Below are positions 8,752 to 17,837 of a stretch of DNA of 64,000 nt, one piece after another; within the stretch, counting starts at the first letter, position 1, and each line of letters starts with the position of its first letter. Below the pieces are notes generated by a model. The model ran no database searches. It had not been told where the DNA came from and worked only from the letters and a program-made list of their open reading frames with translations. The position numbers and the translations under genes are program-made. The stretch is from Paenibacillus pabuli (GTDB lineage: Bacteria > Bacillota > Bacilli > Paenibacillales > Paenibacillaceae): NCBI RefSeq assembly GCF_039831995.1, contig NZ_JBDOIO010000003.1, forward strand, positions 3,410,001-3,474,000. Direction: 5' to 3'.

Positions 8752-8777
8752 AAACGCAACCATAAATGGTTGCGTTA
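8752..8777 (-). terminator. Intrinsic terminator of the sulfonate operon
   Basis: Arms AACGCAACCAT and ATGGTTGCGTT around AA, followed on the minus strand by six T residues. It lies 11 bases past the stop of the monooxygenase gene. Confidence 0.85.
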
Positions 8778-8787
8778 AATGCATTCC

Positions 8788-10146
8788 TTACACGATTTCA
8801 CCTGTGCTCGCACCGGTTAATGCCTTTTCGGGTGTTTTTACTGCAGGTACAGACAGTCCCAAATTCCCTCGAAGGGTACTGCTCTCATATTCAGTTCGGA
8901 ATAATCCCCTCCGCTGCAATTCCGGAACCACCAGTTCGACGATATCGTTGAAGCCCTCCGGGAAATGGGGCGGCATAATATTAAAGCCATCTGCACCATC
9001 ATTCAGGAACCATTCTTCCAATTGATCCGCAATTTGTTCCGGGGTCCCGACAATCTCCCGATGACCGCGCGCTCCTGCGATTCGTTCATAGATTGCACGT
9101 ATCGACTGCAGATTCTCCCGTTTCGCAATTTCACGAATGATGTTGTAGCGGATTCGCGGATTGGTCTCATCTTCGATGGAGCTTGCCTCGGGAAGTGGTT
9201 CATCGACATCATACCCGGACAGATCAATATTTGTGAAGGCAGACAGATATGCTAACCCCACTTCAGGCAGGATATAGCTGTTTAATTGCTGCTGTTTCAA
9301 CAGAGCTTCTGCCTCTGTTTTGGCCACCGTAATGAACACGCCAGGCATGATCTTCAGATCATCCGGCTTACGTCCGTACTTAGCCAGTCGCCCTTTGACA
9401 TCCCGATAAAAGACCTGTGCCTCTTCAAGCGTTTGCCAAGCTGTAAAAATGACTTCAGCCGTCTTCGCTGCCAGCTCTTTGCCAGATTCCGAAGACCCGG
9501 CCTGAACAATCACGGGATGCCCTTGCGGTGTTGTTGGGGAATCAAGGGCACCCTGAACTTTAAACCATGCCCCTTCATGGTTAACCGGATGTACCTTCTC
9601 TACATCCAGGTACCGTCCATTTTCCTTGTCGATGACCAGCGCCTCATCCTCGATGGACAACCATAGCTGCTTGACAACGTCCACGAATTCCTCAGCACGT
9701 TCATAACGGAGCGCATGCTGCAGATGCTTTTCTTTCCCGAACAGGAGCGCTTCTCCCTCGTTGGCCGATGTGACGACATTCCAGGCGGCCCGTCCCTTGG
9801 ACAGATGATCAATTGCTGCGAATTTGCGCGCGACATGGTATGGATCGTTATAGGTTGTGGTCAGCGTGGCCGTTAACCCAATATTTTTTGTCACGGCCGC
9901 GAGGGCCGAAATAATGATAACCGGGTCCAGCTTCAGTGAGGATTGTGCATTACCGGAAAGCCGCTGACCCAGGACATCGGCGAAAAATATCATATCGAAT
10001 TTACCGCGTTCCGCCGTCTGTGCAATCTCCGTTAAATAATCCAAATCAAATGCGCGACCTGCACCTGATGAAGGGTGCCGCCAGCTTGCTACATGATGTC
10101 CCGGCAGATTAATGAAAGCTCCCAGTTTCATTTGTTTTCTAGTCAT
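8788..10146 (-). CDS. LLM-class flavin-dependent monooxygenase, NtaA/SnaA/DszA type
   Basis: The 452-residue protein belongs to the bacterial-luciferase-like monooxygenases of the NtaA/SnaA/SoxA group (MKLGAFINLPGHHVASW, then FFADVLGQRLSG; later VIVQAGSSESG for flavin phosphate binding). These enzymes use FMNH2 from a separate reductase to oxidise nitrilotriacetate, sulfones, sulfides and similar substrates. As the last gene of an operon with a sulfonate-type ABC transporter, it probably breaks down the imported organosulfur compound. The exact substrate is unknown. No flavin reductase gene is in the window. The ATG at 10146 has an aagggag site; the GTG at 10155 does not. Confidence 0.85.
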   Translation of the reverse strand: MTRKQMKLGAFINLPGHHVASWRHPSSGAGRAFDLDYLTEIAQTAERGKFDMIFFADVLGQRLSGNAQSSLKLDPVIIISALAAVTKNIGLTATLTTTYNDPYHVARKFAAIDHLSKGRAAWNVVTSANEGEALLFGKEKHLQHALRYERAEEFVDVVKQLWLSIEDEALVIDKENGRYLDVEKVHPVNHEGAWFKVQGALDSPTTPQGHPVIVQAGSSESGKELAAKTAEVIFTAWQTLEEAQVFYRDVKGRLAKYGRKPDDLKIMPGVFITVAKTEAEALLKQQQLNSYILPEVGLAYLSAFTNIDLSGYDVDEPLPEASSIEDETNPRIRYNIIREIAKRENLQSIRAIYERIAGARGHREIVGTPEQIADQLEEWFLNDGADGFNIMPPHFPEGFNDIVELVVPELQRRGLFRTEYESSTLRGNLGLSVPAVKTPEKALTGASTGEIV

Positions 10147-10227
10147 ACGAACCACTCCCTTATTTGATTATGGTTAAAAACCTTTTATATAAACCACACT
10201 TATCTATCACACAAGGCCACTGCGAGT

Positions 10228-10336
10228 GCAGTACCATCTTCCGATCGCTGTTATCCCCAGATTTTTTGATTCCCTTTTTCTAAGGGGAAAATCAGGTGAT
10301 AAAGGCGAACGCTTCGCTTCTCCAGATTGGTACTGC
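10228..10336. repeat. 109-bp long imperfect hairpin between two operon genes
   Basis: Outer arms GCAGTACCA and TGGTACTGC enclose a further stem in which TTATCCCCAGATTTT faces AAAATCAGGTGATAA, and an inner CCCTT/AAGGG stem. A small GCGAA/TTCGC hairpin lies on the right arm. It fills much of the 226-base gap between the substrate-binding protein and monooxygenase genes. It could be an mRNA-stability or processing element, or a MITE-like insertion. No target-site duplication is apparent. Confidence 0.55.
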
Positions 10337-10372
10337 CTCTCCGTTAAAGTGTGTATGGTATATATGAAAAGG

Positions 10373-11383
10373 TTATTGAGCAAATGGATTATATTCGTTG
10401 GTATATAAGTCTTCCGGTTTCACCTGACCTTCTTTTAGCTCACCATTCGCCACAAGCCAGTCGATCCAAGTTCCGTATTCCGATGGAGTAATGACGCCTC
10501 CCTTTTCCGATATGCCTGTACTCTTCCAATATTTAAGGTTTTCCGTCGTTTCCTTGCGTTCCCGCTGATTCACAATGTCCTCGAACCTCGAGATGACTTC
10601 CTCCCTAGGCGTGGTCTGAGCCCAGTCAATGGCTTTGGCAACCCCGTCAACAAATTGCTTCACCGTATTCGGATTCTCCCGGATGTAATCCTCGCTGAAG
10701 AAATAGTCGCCTGCCGTAAACTCCTTGCCAAACACATCGATATCTCTGAAAATTTCAGTGATTCCTCCTGTTGCCAGAGCCCTGTCCCGGCCAATTCCGC
10801 TTAACATCACCACGTCGATCTGTTGATTCCGCAGCACCTGTTCCGCACTTGAACTTGGGACGGTCACCAAAGTGACCTGTTCGATTTCTTTTTCCGTCAG
10901 ATTGCCTTGTCGTAAATAGTCTTTGAGGACAAATTCCAAATGAGCCCCGAGAATGTTCACCCCTACCTTTTTCCCGATAAAATCTTTAGCTGACTTTATG
11001 GGTGACCCCTCAAGGGTGTAGGCTCCGATATACGTATGTTCATCACTGCCGTATGAACCGATGACGGACTTTATTTTTACATTTTGAGAATAGGATTTGA
11101 TAATGGCCCCGTTGAATGCTGAACCAAAGTCAATTTGTTTCGTCGCGGTTAACTGGATGCTTTCCGGTCCCCCAACGCTGTCACCTATGGATTCCAGTTT
11201 CAAATCCCCCAAGTAGCCCAAATCTGCAGCCAGCTCCGGAAAAGAAACACTTCCAGGTGAAGACTGATACTGCAGAACTTGATCTTCTTCTCCGCTCTTC
11301 GCGGAGGTCTTGGGATCTGAGCAGCCTGATAGGACACCACTGACCAAGCCTGCAAGTACAAGAATGCCTAATGTTCGTTTCAT
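10373..11383 (-). CDS. ABC transporter substrate-binding lipoprotein, sulfonate/taurine (SsuA/TauA) type
   Basis: The 336-residue protein has a lipoprotein signal (MKRTLGILVLAGLVSGVLSGC, with cysteine 21 as the lipid site). It is followed by a type-2 periplasmic-binding fold of the SsuA/TauA/NMT1 group (ASTKQ-like region LTATKQIDFGSAFNGA, then GKKVGVNILGAHLEF). It would capture an aliphatic or aromatic sulfonate at the outer face of the membrane and deliver it to the permease encoded upstream. Nitrate or thiamine-precursor binding proteins share the fold, so the substrate is inferred from the monooxygenase neighbour. The start ATG follows ggaggaaaag. Confidence 0.82.
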   Translation of the reverse strand: MKRTLGILVLAGLVSGVLSGCSDPKTSAKSGEEDQVLQYQSSPGSVSFPELAADLGYLGDLKLESIGDSVGGPESIQLTATKQIDFGSAFNGAIIKSYSQNVKIKSVIGSYGSDEHTYIGAYTLEGSPIKSAKDFIGKKVGVNILGAHLEFVLKDYLRQGNLTEKEIEQVTLVTVPSSSAEQVLRNQQIDVVMLSGIGRDRALATGGITEIFRDIDVFGKEFTAGDYFFSEDYIRENPNTVKQFVDGVAKAIDWAQTTPREEVISRFEDIVNQRERKETTENLKYWKSTGISEKGGVITPSEYGTWIDWLVANGELKEGQVKPEDLYTNEYNPFAQ

Positions 11384-11486
11384 CTCGCTTTTCCTCCTCC
11401 AAACGATGCTTATTCATAACTTATTAATTCAATTGAATTAGTAAGGATTATTGATAAAAAAATAATGAGGGAATATTCGAACAGAA

Positions 11487-12242
11487 CTACTCATTCACTT
11501 GCTGTTTCCATTTGGAAAATCTACGTTCAAGCATGCTGAGCCCTTGGTTGATTAACAACCCCAGCAAAGCAATGGTTAATATCCCGGCATACATTTGAGG
11601 GATCTGGAAGTTATATTGGGAATACGTAATGAGATAACCCAAACCTTCTTTGGCCCCTACCATTTCAGCAGCTATAAGTACCAGGATCGCCCCTGTCCCT
11701 GCCATACGAATACCGGTAAAAATGGTTGGGACTGATGCTGGCAGAATCACCTTAAGAAATAATTTAAAGGACTTAATATTCATCGATCTTGCTGCCTTAA
11801 TGAGCAAAGGATCAACGTTGCCGACAGCAGCAATCGTATTCAGAAGAATGGGCCATGTGCAGGCAAAGAGCACGATCGCAATCTTGGAAGTTTCACCGAT
11901 TCCGAGCAGCAGCATGAATACCGGAAGCAGTGCTAATGCGGCAGTATTTCGAAACAATTCCAGCACGGGATTTAACAGCTGTCTGGCTAATGGATACCAG
12001 CCAATCAGTAATCCTAACGGGATCGCAATAAGTAAGGCTAAGGCAAATCCACTGAATGAACGAACGATGCTTGCCAGAAAGTGAGTGAAAAGTTCACCTG
12101 AGATGATCAAACTCCACAATGCCCGGATGACCTCGGAAAAGGCAGGGAAAAACGCTGCATCGACCAAGCCCGTCCTTGGCGCAATCTCCCATAGTAAGAC
12201 CAAGGCAATTAACACGATCGACTGTTTGAACAACTTCAGCAC
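11487..12242 (-). CDS. ABC transporter permease, sulfonate/taurine (SsuC/TauC) type
   Basis: The protein spans the membrane about six times and carries the coupling-helix motif AARSMN-x-LKVILPASVPTIFTGIR typical of SsuC/TauC permeases. It would form the channel for the ATPase and lipoprotein of the same operon. The GTG at 12242 is the first conventional start codon, but no ribosome binding site precedes it. In contrast, aaaggag lies at about 12320-12326 and the frame is open back to an ATC codon at 12311, which would add 23 basic residues. The true start may therefore be this non-standard ATC. Confidence 0.85.
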   Translation of the reverse strand: MLKLFKQSIVLIALVLLWEIAPRTGLVDAAFFPAFSEVIRALWSLIISGELFTHFLASIVRSFSGFALALLIAIPLGLLIGWYPLARQLLNPVLELFRNTAALALLPVFMLLLGIGETSKIAIVLFACTWPILLNTIAAVGNVDPLLIKAARSMNIKSFKLFLKVILPASVPTIFTGIRMAGTGAILVLIAAEMVGAKEGLGYLITYSQYNFQIPQMYAGILTIALLGLLINQGLSMLERRFSKWKQQVNE

Positions 12243-12333
12243 ACCAGAAAAGGCAGCAGGACTTCGTTTACCAAGCCGTAGGGTTGAATGAGCAGTCTTT
12301 ACGGATTCGATAGGAATACACTCCTTTAATCAA

Positions 12334-13143
12334 TTAGATATAAGCACCGCGGTACTCAGGTTCATGCAGCAGACTCCATACTTCATGGCGAGCCTTTACA
12401 AAGTCGGGATGGGAGCGAATATCTGCATCTTCCAATCGCGATTGAAGCGGAATATCCACAATTTGTCTCACCATACCTGGCCCTGGCGTCAATACCACTA
12501 CTCGTTCTCCAAGATAAACCGCCTCATCAATACCATGTGTAATAAAAATGATGGTCTTTTGGGTCTTCTGCCAAATACGCAAAAGTTCACTTTGCAGGGA
12601 TTCACGTGTCTGGGCGTCCAATGCGGCAAAAGGCTCATCCATTAATAAAACATCCGGATTAAAAGCAAGACTTCTGGCAATCGCTATACGCTGCTTCATC
12701 CCCCCGGATAGCTCATGAGGAAAACGGTCTCCGAAGTGAGTAAGCCCGACCAGTGACAGAAAATGCTCCACTTGCTCCCTACGCTCCTGCTTCGGAATAC
12801 CCTTGGCTTCCAAACCAAATTCAATATTGCCGCGTGCCGTCTTCCACGGAAATAAAGCGTACTGCTGAAACACAATGCCCCGGTCAAGCCCTGGGCCAGT
12901 AATGGTTTGGCCGTCGATTAAAATGCGACCCTGTGTCGGTGAGGATAATCCGCTAATCATATCCAGCAAGGTTGACTTTCCGCAGCCACTCGGACCTACG
13001 ATGGTGATGAATTCGCCTTTTCTTACCGAAAAGTCCAGGTCTTTTACAGCTGTAAATGCCTGTGTTGCCTCCTTTTGCTTCGGATCGCGGACAGTGAACG
13101 TTTTGGTGACACTCTCAAATCTGATTTTTTCAGCAGCAGCCAT
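12334..13143 (-). CDS. ABC transporter ATP-binding protein, sulfonate/taurine (SsuB/TauB) type
   Basis: The 269-residue ATPase has a Walker A GPSGCGKST, signature LSGGMKQR, Walker B VLLMDEPFAALD and switch ITHGIDEAV. It energises uptake of the operon's substrate. The first gene of the four-gene unit, it is preceded by a leader with a terminator-like hairpin. The ATG at 13143 was chosen because agaggtg lies six bases before it. The GTG at 13152 overlaps that site. Confidence 0.9.
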   Translation of the reverse strand: MAAAEKIRFESVTKTFTVRDPKQKEATQAFTAVKDLDFSVRKGEFITIVGPSGCGKSTLLDMISGLSSPTQGRILIDGQTITGPGLDRGIVFQQYALFPWKTARGNIEFGLEAKGIPKQERREQVEHFLSLVGLTHFGDRFPHELSGGMKQRIAIARSLAFNPDVLLMDEPFAALDAQTRESLQSELLRIWQKTQKTIIFITHGIDEAVYLGERVVVLTPGPGMVRQIVDIPLQSRLEDADIRSHPDFVKARHEVWSLLHEPEYRGAYI

Positions 13144-13181
13144 TGACTTCACCTCTTCGATGATATTGGGTGTATTTAATC

Positions 13182-13224
13182 AAAAAAGGCTCAGGTGACA
13201 ACGACAAGCGCTGTCCTCTGAGCC
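13182..13224 (-). terminator. Leader terminator (attenuator candidate) upstream of the sulfonate operon
   Basis: On the minus strand GGCTCAG pairs with CTGAGCC, with an inner GACA/TGTC helix, and is followed by six T residues. It lies 39 bases before the ATPase start, inside the untranslated leader. Upstream, at 13227-13258, two mutually exclusive stems share one TGGAT-type segment, suggesting a switch. It does not match the S-box (SAM-I) core that I know. Confidence 0.55.
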
Positions 13225-13395
13225 TCTGGATAAACCAGTCAGCATCCATTCAATGGATAAAATTTGAATATCTACAATTTACATTAATCTGATGTGTTTA
13301 CTATATTTTAGACCTTGAGGATTGTCAACAACTACTTGAAAATAATGTATATTCATCGTGTAAAATCCAGATAAAATCACGTGCATTTCCTTCCT

Positions 13396-14103
13396 TTAAC
13401 ATCTTACATACTTGCGTTTGAAACCAATCCGATTTTTATCTACGGCATTTTGAATGGTTTCGGAAGCATTCAGGAACTTGCTCTTGGGCTTATCCTTCTG
13501 AACTTCGACGGGACCGATGGCTAGCGCCGTTTCAACAGCCTTGTCATGCAGCGGAATGTAGGACACTCCCACGGTGTATACAAAACTGTTCATTGAATAT
13601 TGGGTTCGTTCGGGAGACTGGTGGATCTTCGCCTGTACGTCTTCCAACATCGCCCTCAGCTTATCCTCAGAGAACTCACTGTCCGGCCGGTTGCCGAGCA
13701 GCCAGCAGTAACAGCTCCAGCCTGCCGACATTTTCAGCTCTTCACCACTGGCGATCCATTTATCCGCCACTTGCTGGGCAATATCCGTCTCGGACAGCGT
13801 GACAGCAACGATGAAATCGGAGATCATGTAAAAATAAGCGTCCTCGATCCACCGGTCAAAATCCGCTTCAGTCATCGCTTTCGGATCGGCAATGACGCCC
13901 GCAAAATACATTGCATCGTAATTCCCAGTTGCGTACAGCAGCTCGGCCAATGCCTGATCCTTTTTGATTTTGCGGGCAATCGGCTTCATCGCTCCTGTAG
14001 CCACACCGAAGAGTGGTTCGTGGGCGCCATTGGACATGTAGATTTTTTTGGTGCGCTCCTTGCCTAACGCCTCAAGCTCCTGCATCACTTCTTCCAAATT
14101 CAT
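13396..14103 (-). CDS. DNA alkylation repair protein, AlkD-like
   Basis: This 235-residue all-helical protein resembles the AlkD-like HEAT-repeat family that excises bulky or cationic alkylated bases (FGVATGAMKPIARKIKKDQALAELLYATGNYDAMYFAGV is split here over residues about 32-70). Later segments WIEDAYFYMISDFIV and SAGWSCYCWLLGNRPD fit the substrate-cleft helices. The nucleobase specificity is not readable, and some relatives may lack glycosylase activity. The start ATG has aaggagtg upstream. Confidence 0.75.
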   Translation of the reverse strand: MNLEEVMQELEALGKERTKKIYMSNGAHEPLFGVATGAMKPIARKIKKDQALAELLYATGNYDAMYFAGVIADPKAMTEADFDRWIEDAYFYMISDFIVAVTLSETDIAQQVADKWIASGEELKMSAGWSCYCWLLGNRPDSEFSEDKLRAMLEDVQAKIHQSPERTQYSMNSFVYTVGVSYIPLHDKAVETALAIGPVEVQKDKPKSKFLNASETIQNAVDKNRIGFKRKYVRC

Positions 14104-14159
14104 GACCGCAACACTCCTTGATTCATATTGGAATTGGGATATTTCGTCTGCCTTTTGTC

Positions 14160-14552
14160 TCAGCTATCTTTCAAAACATCGTTGAAGATCTGTCCGCCTC
14201 CATCAACATCAATGATTTTAAGGCGACTCGTGTTTTTGATAAAAATGGTCCTGTATTTCTCCTCACCATCTTGGTTCGTGAGTAGCAGAATGCGTTCATT
14301 TTCACTGTCCGTTACCGTTCGAAACGTATAATCCCGGGCATCAACCTTCTGAACAATCGTGTCATATTCGGGAAGCGAAGACCACTCGTCCTGGCTTGTA
14401 CGTTCTTCGGTTGGTTCGTTGTTTGGCTGCGCTGTATCGGTCTGTGCGGATTGTTCGTTGCTGCCCGAGGGGTTCCCGGCATCCGTCTGGTTCGATTGGC
14501 AAGCCGTCAACATTGTTGAGGCCGCAATCAGGATCATAAGCAGTCTGTTCAT
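14160..14552 (-). CDS. Hypothetical lipoprotein
   Basis: The 130-residue protein starts with a lipoprotein signal (MNRLLMILIAASTMLTAC, lipid cysteine 18). A low-complexity Ser/Asn/Gln/Thr/Glu linker to about residue 55 follows, then a small domain (YDTIVQKVDARDYTFRTV). The family is not recognised. It would sit on the outer face of the membrane. It lies between the DUF4317 gene (35 bases away) and the AlkD-like gene on the same strand. The start has a ggagatg site. Confidence 0.65.
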   Translation of the reverse strand: MNRLLMILIAASTMLTACQSNQTDAGNPSGSNEQSAQTDTAQPNNEPTEERTSQDEWSSLPEYDTIVQKVDARDYTFRTVTDSENERILLLTNQDGEEKYRTIFIKNTSRLKIIDVDGGGQIFNDVLKDS

Positions 14553-14586
14553 CGTAAGTCATCTCCTGCCTGCGTTAATGCTTCTT

Positions 14587-15765
14587 TTATTGAATAAGGG
14601 TCTCTGACGCCAGCGTAAAGCCTTCAATCGCAACATCTTCGTCCACTTCAATCATGATGCAGCGTTTCCCTTGGAAATTCACCTGCTTGACGTATCTCAA
14701 ATCCTGCGGGCTAACCGAAATCGTAGCGACCTTCGTTTCGATCTTGATGGACTTGGAAGTAAACTTCGGCATAACGCTGGTCGCTTTCATCTCATAGTTT
14801 CTGTTGTCCACGATCGTTTCGAATGCCCGTTCCACCTTCTCGGTGGTCACATCCTCCACGCCGCTTGCGTTCAGTACACGCTCCAGATCTTTGTAATCCA
14901 GCTTCGGAGGCTCTTCTTCCTTCGTTTCTTCGTTGATTTCGATCACCCGGTTAATCTCTTCATACACCTGTGCAATGGTAGCTGAATCGAGCTCTTCGCC
15001 GGCCACTTCCTTGACGATATCTTCAAAGATCGCTCGCTCTTCCAGTGCTGTCACGGATCTTTCTCCGTTCAATACCTGTTCGACAAAATGAGGATCCGGG
15101 AAGTTCGATTTTCCCGTACAGTACAGAATCCGATTCACATCGGAATAGTTGTCCGTTACGCTAGGGTACAGGAATCCTTGCTCCGGCGTGCTTAACTTGA
15201 TAATCGGATCGACAATGACATTGTACTTGAACTCCCGCTCCACATAATCGAACAAGAGGGTCTTCCGCTGTTTCTCCGTCGAGTTCACACTGCATAGAAT
15301 GAACGGATGGGCGAATACCTCATTCTTCTCGCTCTCTTCCGCTTCATCATTTCTCGCCTTTGTCGGCAAATAATACTGCCCCCGAACAAACGTGACTACC
15401 ATATCCCGCTCATACTTGGCATCGGCCAACATCCGGTCCACGAGCAGCAGCATCATGTCCTGCCATTCTTCCGGGTCTCCCGTCACGAGCGCTTGGTGAA
15501 GCAGTACCTGTGCAGGTTCCTCCGCTTCTTCCTGAAACTTCAGTTCGAACAATTTTTGATCCAGTTCGCCGGTCAGCAGTTTTTTGAAATTCCCCATGTA
15601 TAACTCCTGCTTCTCCCGGTCCACCAGCTCGAACGGATGGCGCTCCCAGTGGTAGACTTCATTCGTTTCCTTCGTAATATAGACATTGAGGATATCGTAA
15701 ATATTCAGTAAATCGTGATCCATCTTGAATTGCTTGCGTATATTGGCGACTTCTTTTTTGTTCAT
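14587..15765 (-). CDS. DUF4317 domain-containing protein
   Basis: The 392-residue cytoplasmic protein matches DUF4317 over its whole length (MNKKEVANIRKQFK, then YITKETNEVYHWE at the start; strongly acidic middle and helical end). The function of the family is unknown. There is no signal peptide or catalytic motif that I can name. An acidic coiled-coil-like stretch around residues 270-300 (EINEETKEEEPPKLDYKDLE) is notable. The ribosome binding site aaggag is rather far from the ATG. Confidence 0.75.
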   Translation of the reverse strand: MNKKEVANIRKQFKMDHDLLNIYDILNVYITKETNEVYHWERHPFELVDREKQELYMGNFKKLLTGELDQKLFELKFQEEAEEPAQVLLHQALVTGDPEEWQDMMLLLVDRMLADAKYERDMVVTFVRGQYYLPTKARNDEAEESEKNEVFAHPFILCSVNSTEKQRKTLLFDYVEREFKYNVIVDPIIKLSTPEQGFLYPSVTDNYSDVNRILYCTGKSNFPDPHFVEQVLNGERSVTALEERAIFEDIVKEVAGEELDSATIAQVYEEINRVIEINEETKEEEPPKLDYKDLERVLNASGVEDVTTEKVERAFETIVDNRNYEMKATSVMPKFTSKSIKIETKVATISVSPQDLRYVKQVNFQGKRCIMIEVDEDVAIEGFTLASETLIQ

Positions 15766-16253
15766 AGCGGAATCGGCAGCTCCTTCGATATATTCTGGCT
15801 TATTTAGTATAAATTATTGAGCATAAATTTGTTAGCAATTTGCGGCTTGCATTACTGTGCCAACGGGTCCATTCTCCTGTGCACCTGATCCTCTATTGTG
15901 GCATATTTAGATACCCGAGTCGAGGGCATTTCCTTGAAATAAACATCTTACTTCGTTGTGCATATTTTCCTTTTCCTGAACCTGCAGCATCATGGGGTAA
16001 TCCAAAAAAACAAACTCTCCACTGGAGTATTGATCTGCAGTTTCCCTGCATTTCTTAATCCCGGTTCATCAGGAAATCCATCCTCTCAAATAAAAAGGTG
16101 ATACGGAATTGGATCCGTACCACCAGTTCATATTTCATATTTTTTCACTCGCCATTCCCCTGACCGGCACCGTAGGTGGATGCCTGAGTCTACAACATAC
16201 TTCTCATGCAGCAGATAATGCTGTCGAGCATAGAGGGCATATCGTTTATGGTA
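15766..16253. other. Intergenic region, no gene recognised
   Basis: About 490 bases between the DUF4317 and hydantoinase genes, both on the minus strand. It holds the terminator of the hydantoinase operon near its right end and the promoter space of the DUF4317 gene at its left end. Short open frames here have no ribosome binding sites or recognisable products. Confidence 0.5.
16092..16124 (-). terminator. Intrinsic terminator of the hydantoinase operon
   Basis: Eleven-base arms GGTGATACGGA/TCCGTACCACC with one mismatch, followed on the minus strand by five T residues. It lies about 130 bases past the hydantoinase stop. Confidence 0.7.
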
Positions 16254-17837
16254 TTACAGCTTACCCGCAGCTTTCACTTTCACGAGCAGTGCGTTGCCTG
16301 GCAAATAGGCAATCGGAATGTCCTCGACGGACACAATCTGTACCGTCTCCGGGTTCGCGCCAGCTGCCGTCGCCTCGTTCACGGCGCTTTCCTTGGCATC
16401 CTGCATGACGTCGTCATATTTCCAGTCGTCCAGCGAATAGATCCGCTCCGACTCGCCGCTAACCTCTCCCAGTGCTGCGCCGATTGCATTCGCCGCATCA
16501 TAATTGTCCGGCCGGATGATCCGGCTCGCTCCTGCCAGCGTCTCCGGCACAAGCAGGCTGCCGCCGCCAACCAGAATGACATCGACCAGATCGGCACTCG
16601 TTTTCATCCGGTCAATGGCGTCCTCCAGGCTCTGCTGCATAACTGCATCCACTTTGTGGCATACGGCTTCGTCTACCGCATCCGCATTTGTGCCCGGCCA
16701 TACCGCCCGGCCCAGCTTCACCGCCACGTCCGTCGTCGTTAGCGTATCACCGCCGAAGATGCGGGCCCGTGTCGTCAGGTCATAGCCGACGCTGTCGGGG
16801 CCAACCGTTACGCCGTCAGCGCCATCCAACCGGACAATGGTTCCGCCGCCGAGACCAATGGACAAAATGTCCGGCATCCGGAAATTCGTACGAATGCCGC
16901 CGATATCTACCGCTGCCGACGACTGGCGCGGGAAGCCTTGCACAAGCACACCAATATCCGTTGTTGTACCGCCAATGTCAACGACCAGCGCATCAGTCAG
17001 CCCGGACAAGTGCGCAGCACCTCGAATGGAATTCGTCGGTCCGCAGGCAATCGTCAGAATCGGATAACGGAGCGCATATTCACTCTTCATCAACGTGCCG
17101 TCGTTCTGGCAAATGTACAGCTGCGCATGGATGCCGAAGCCGTTCAGCGCTTCTTCGAAGCCGCGCACGACACCCGCAATGACTTGCAGCAGTGCCGCGT
17201 TCAGCACAGATGCGTTCTCCCGCTCAAGTAGTCCGATGCTGCCAATCTCACTGGAATAGGTAACTGGCATGTCAGCACCCAGTACTTCGCGGATGATCAC
17301 GCCAACTCGCTTCTCTTGGTCACGGTTCACCGGGGCAAAGACCCCGCACACCGCTACCGCGTCAACTTCGCCCTTCATCCGGTTGGCCAGTTCGACAATC
17401 TCAGCTTCATCCAGACTTGCAATCTTGCGGCCATCATACTCATAACCGCCAGAGGCGATATAGCTATGCGGTCCAACCGCCGTGCGCAGGGATTCGTCCC
17501 AGCCAGCAAGCGGCGGAATGGCTGTCGTTGCCGGAGCACCAATACGAATCAGGCCGACCCGGCCGAGATGTTTGCGTTCCACGATCGCATTCGTGCAGTG
17601 CGTGGTGCCAAGCATCGCGTAGCGAATCTCTGCTCCGTTCACGCCGCTCTCCTGCAGCAAGCGGCGAACAGCCTCTACAATGCCCTCGTTCACGTCAGCA
17701 GTAGTATGGACCTTGACCTTGTGCACGCAGTGCAAGTTGGAATCCAGCAGGGCGGCGTCCGTATTCGTTCCACCCACATCAATCCCGATCCGGTAAACCT
17801 GATTTGTGTTTGGTTCAGTCATAGTTACCTTAGTCAT
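16254..17837 (-). CDS. Hydantoinase/oxoprolinase family protein (HyuA-like)
   Basis: The 527-residue protein has the hydantoinase A/oxoprolinase fold. It begins with an actin-like nucleotide-binding segment, GIDVGGTNTDAALLD, and has a second one, ALVDIGGTTTDIGVL. Members open hydantoin-type or 5-oxoproline rings with ATP. No separate HyuB subunit gene is present; the partner here is a DUF917 gene, a known type of pairing. The ATG overlaps the DUF917 stop as ATGA and has a strong aaaggaggtg site. It is the last gene of the TetR-permease-DUF917-hydantoinase operon. The substrate is unknown. Confidence 0.88.
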   Translation of the reverse strand: MTKVTMTEPNTNQVYRIGIDVGGTNTDAALLDSNLHCVHKVKVHTTADVNEGIVEAVRRLLQESGVNGAEIRYAMLGTTHCTNAIVERKHLGRVGLIRIGAPATTAIPPLAGWDESLRTAVGPHSYIASGGYEYDGRKIASLDEAEIVELANRMKGEVDAVAVCGVFAPVNRDQEKRVGVIIREVLGADMPVTYSSEIGSIGLLERENASVLNAALLQVIAGVVRGFEEALNGFGIHAQLYICQNDGTLMKSEYALRYPILTIACGPTNSIRGAAHLSGLTDALVVDIGGTTTDIGVLVQGFPRQSSAAVDIGGIRTNFRMPDILSIGLGGGTIVRLDGADGVTVGPDSVGYDLTTRARIFGGDTLTTTDVAVKLGRAVWPGTNADAVDEAVCHKVDAVMQQSLEDAIDRMKTSADLVDVILVGGGSLLVPETLAGASRIIRPDNYDAANAIGAALGEVSGESERIYSLDDWKYDDVMQDAKESAVNEATAAGANPETVQIVSVEDIPIAYLPGNALLVKVKAAGKL

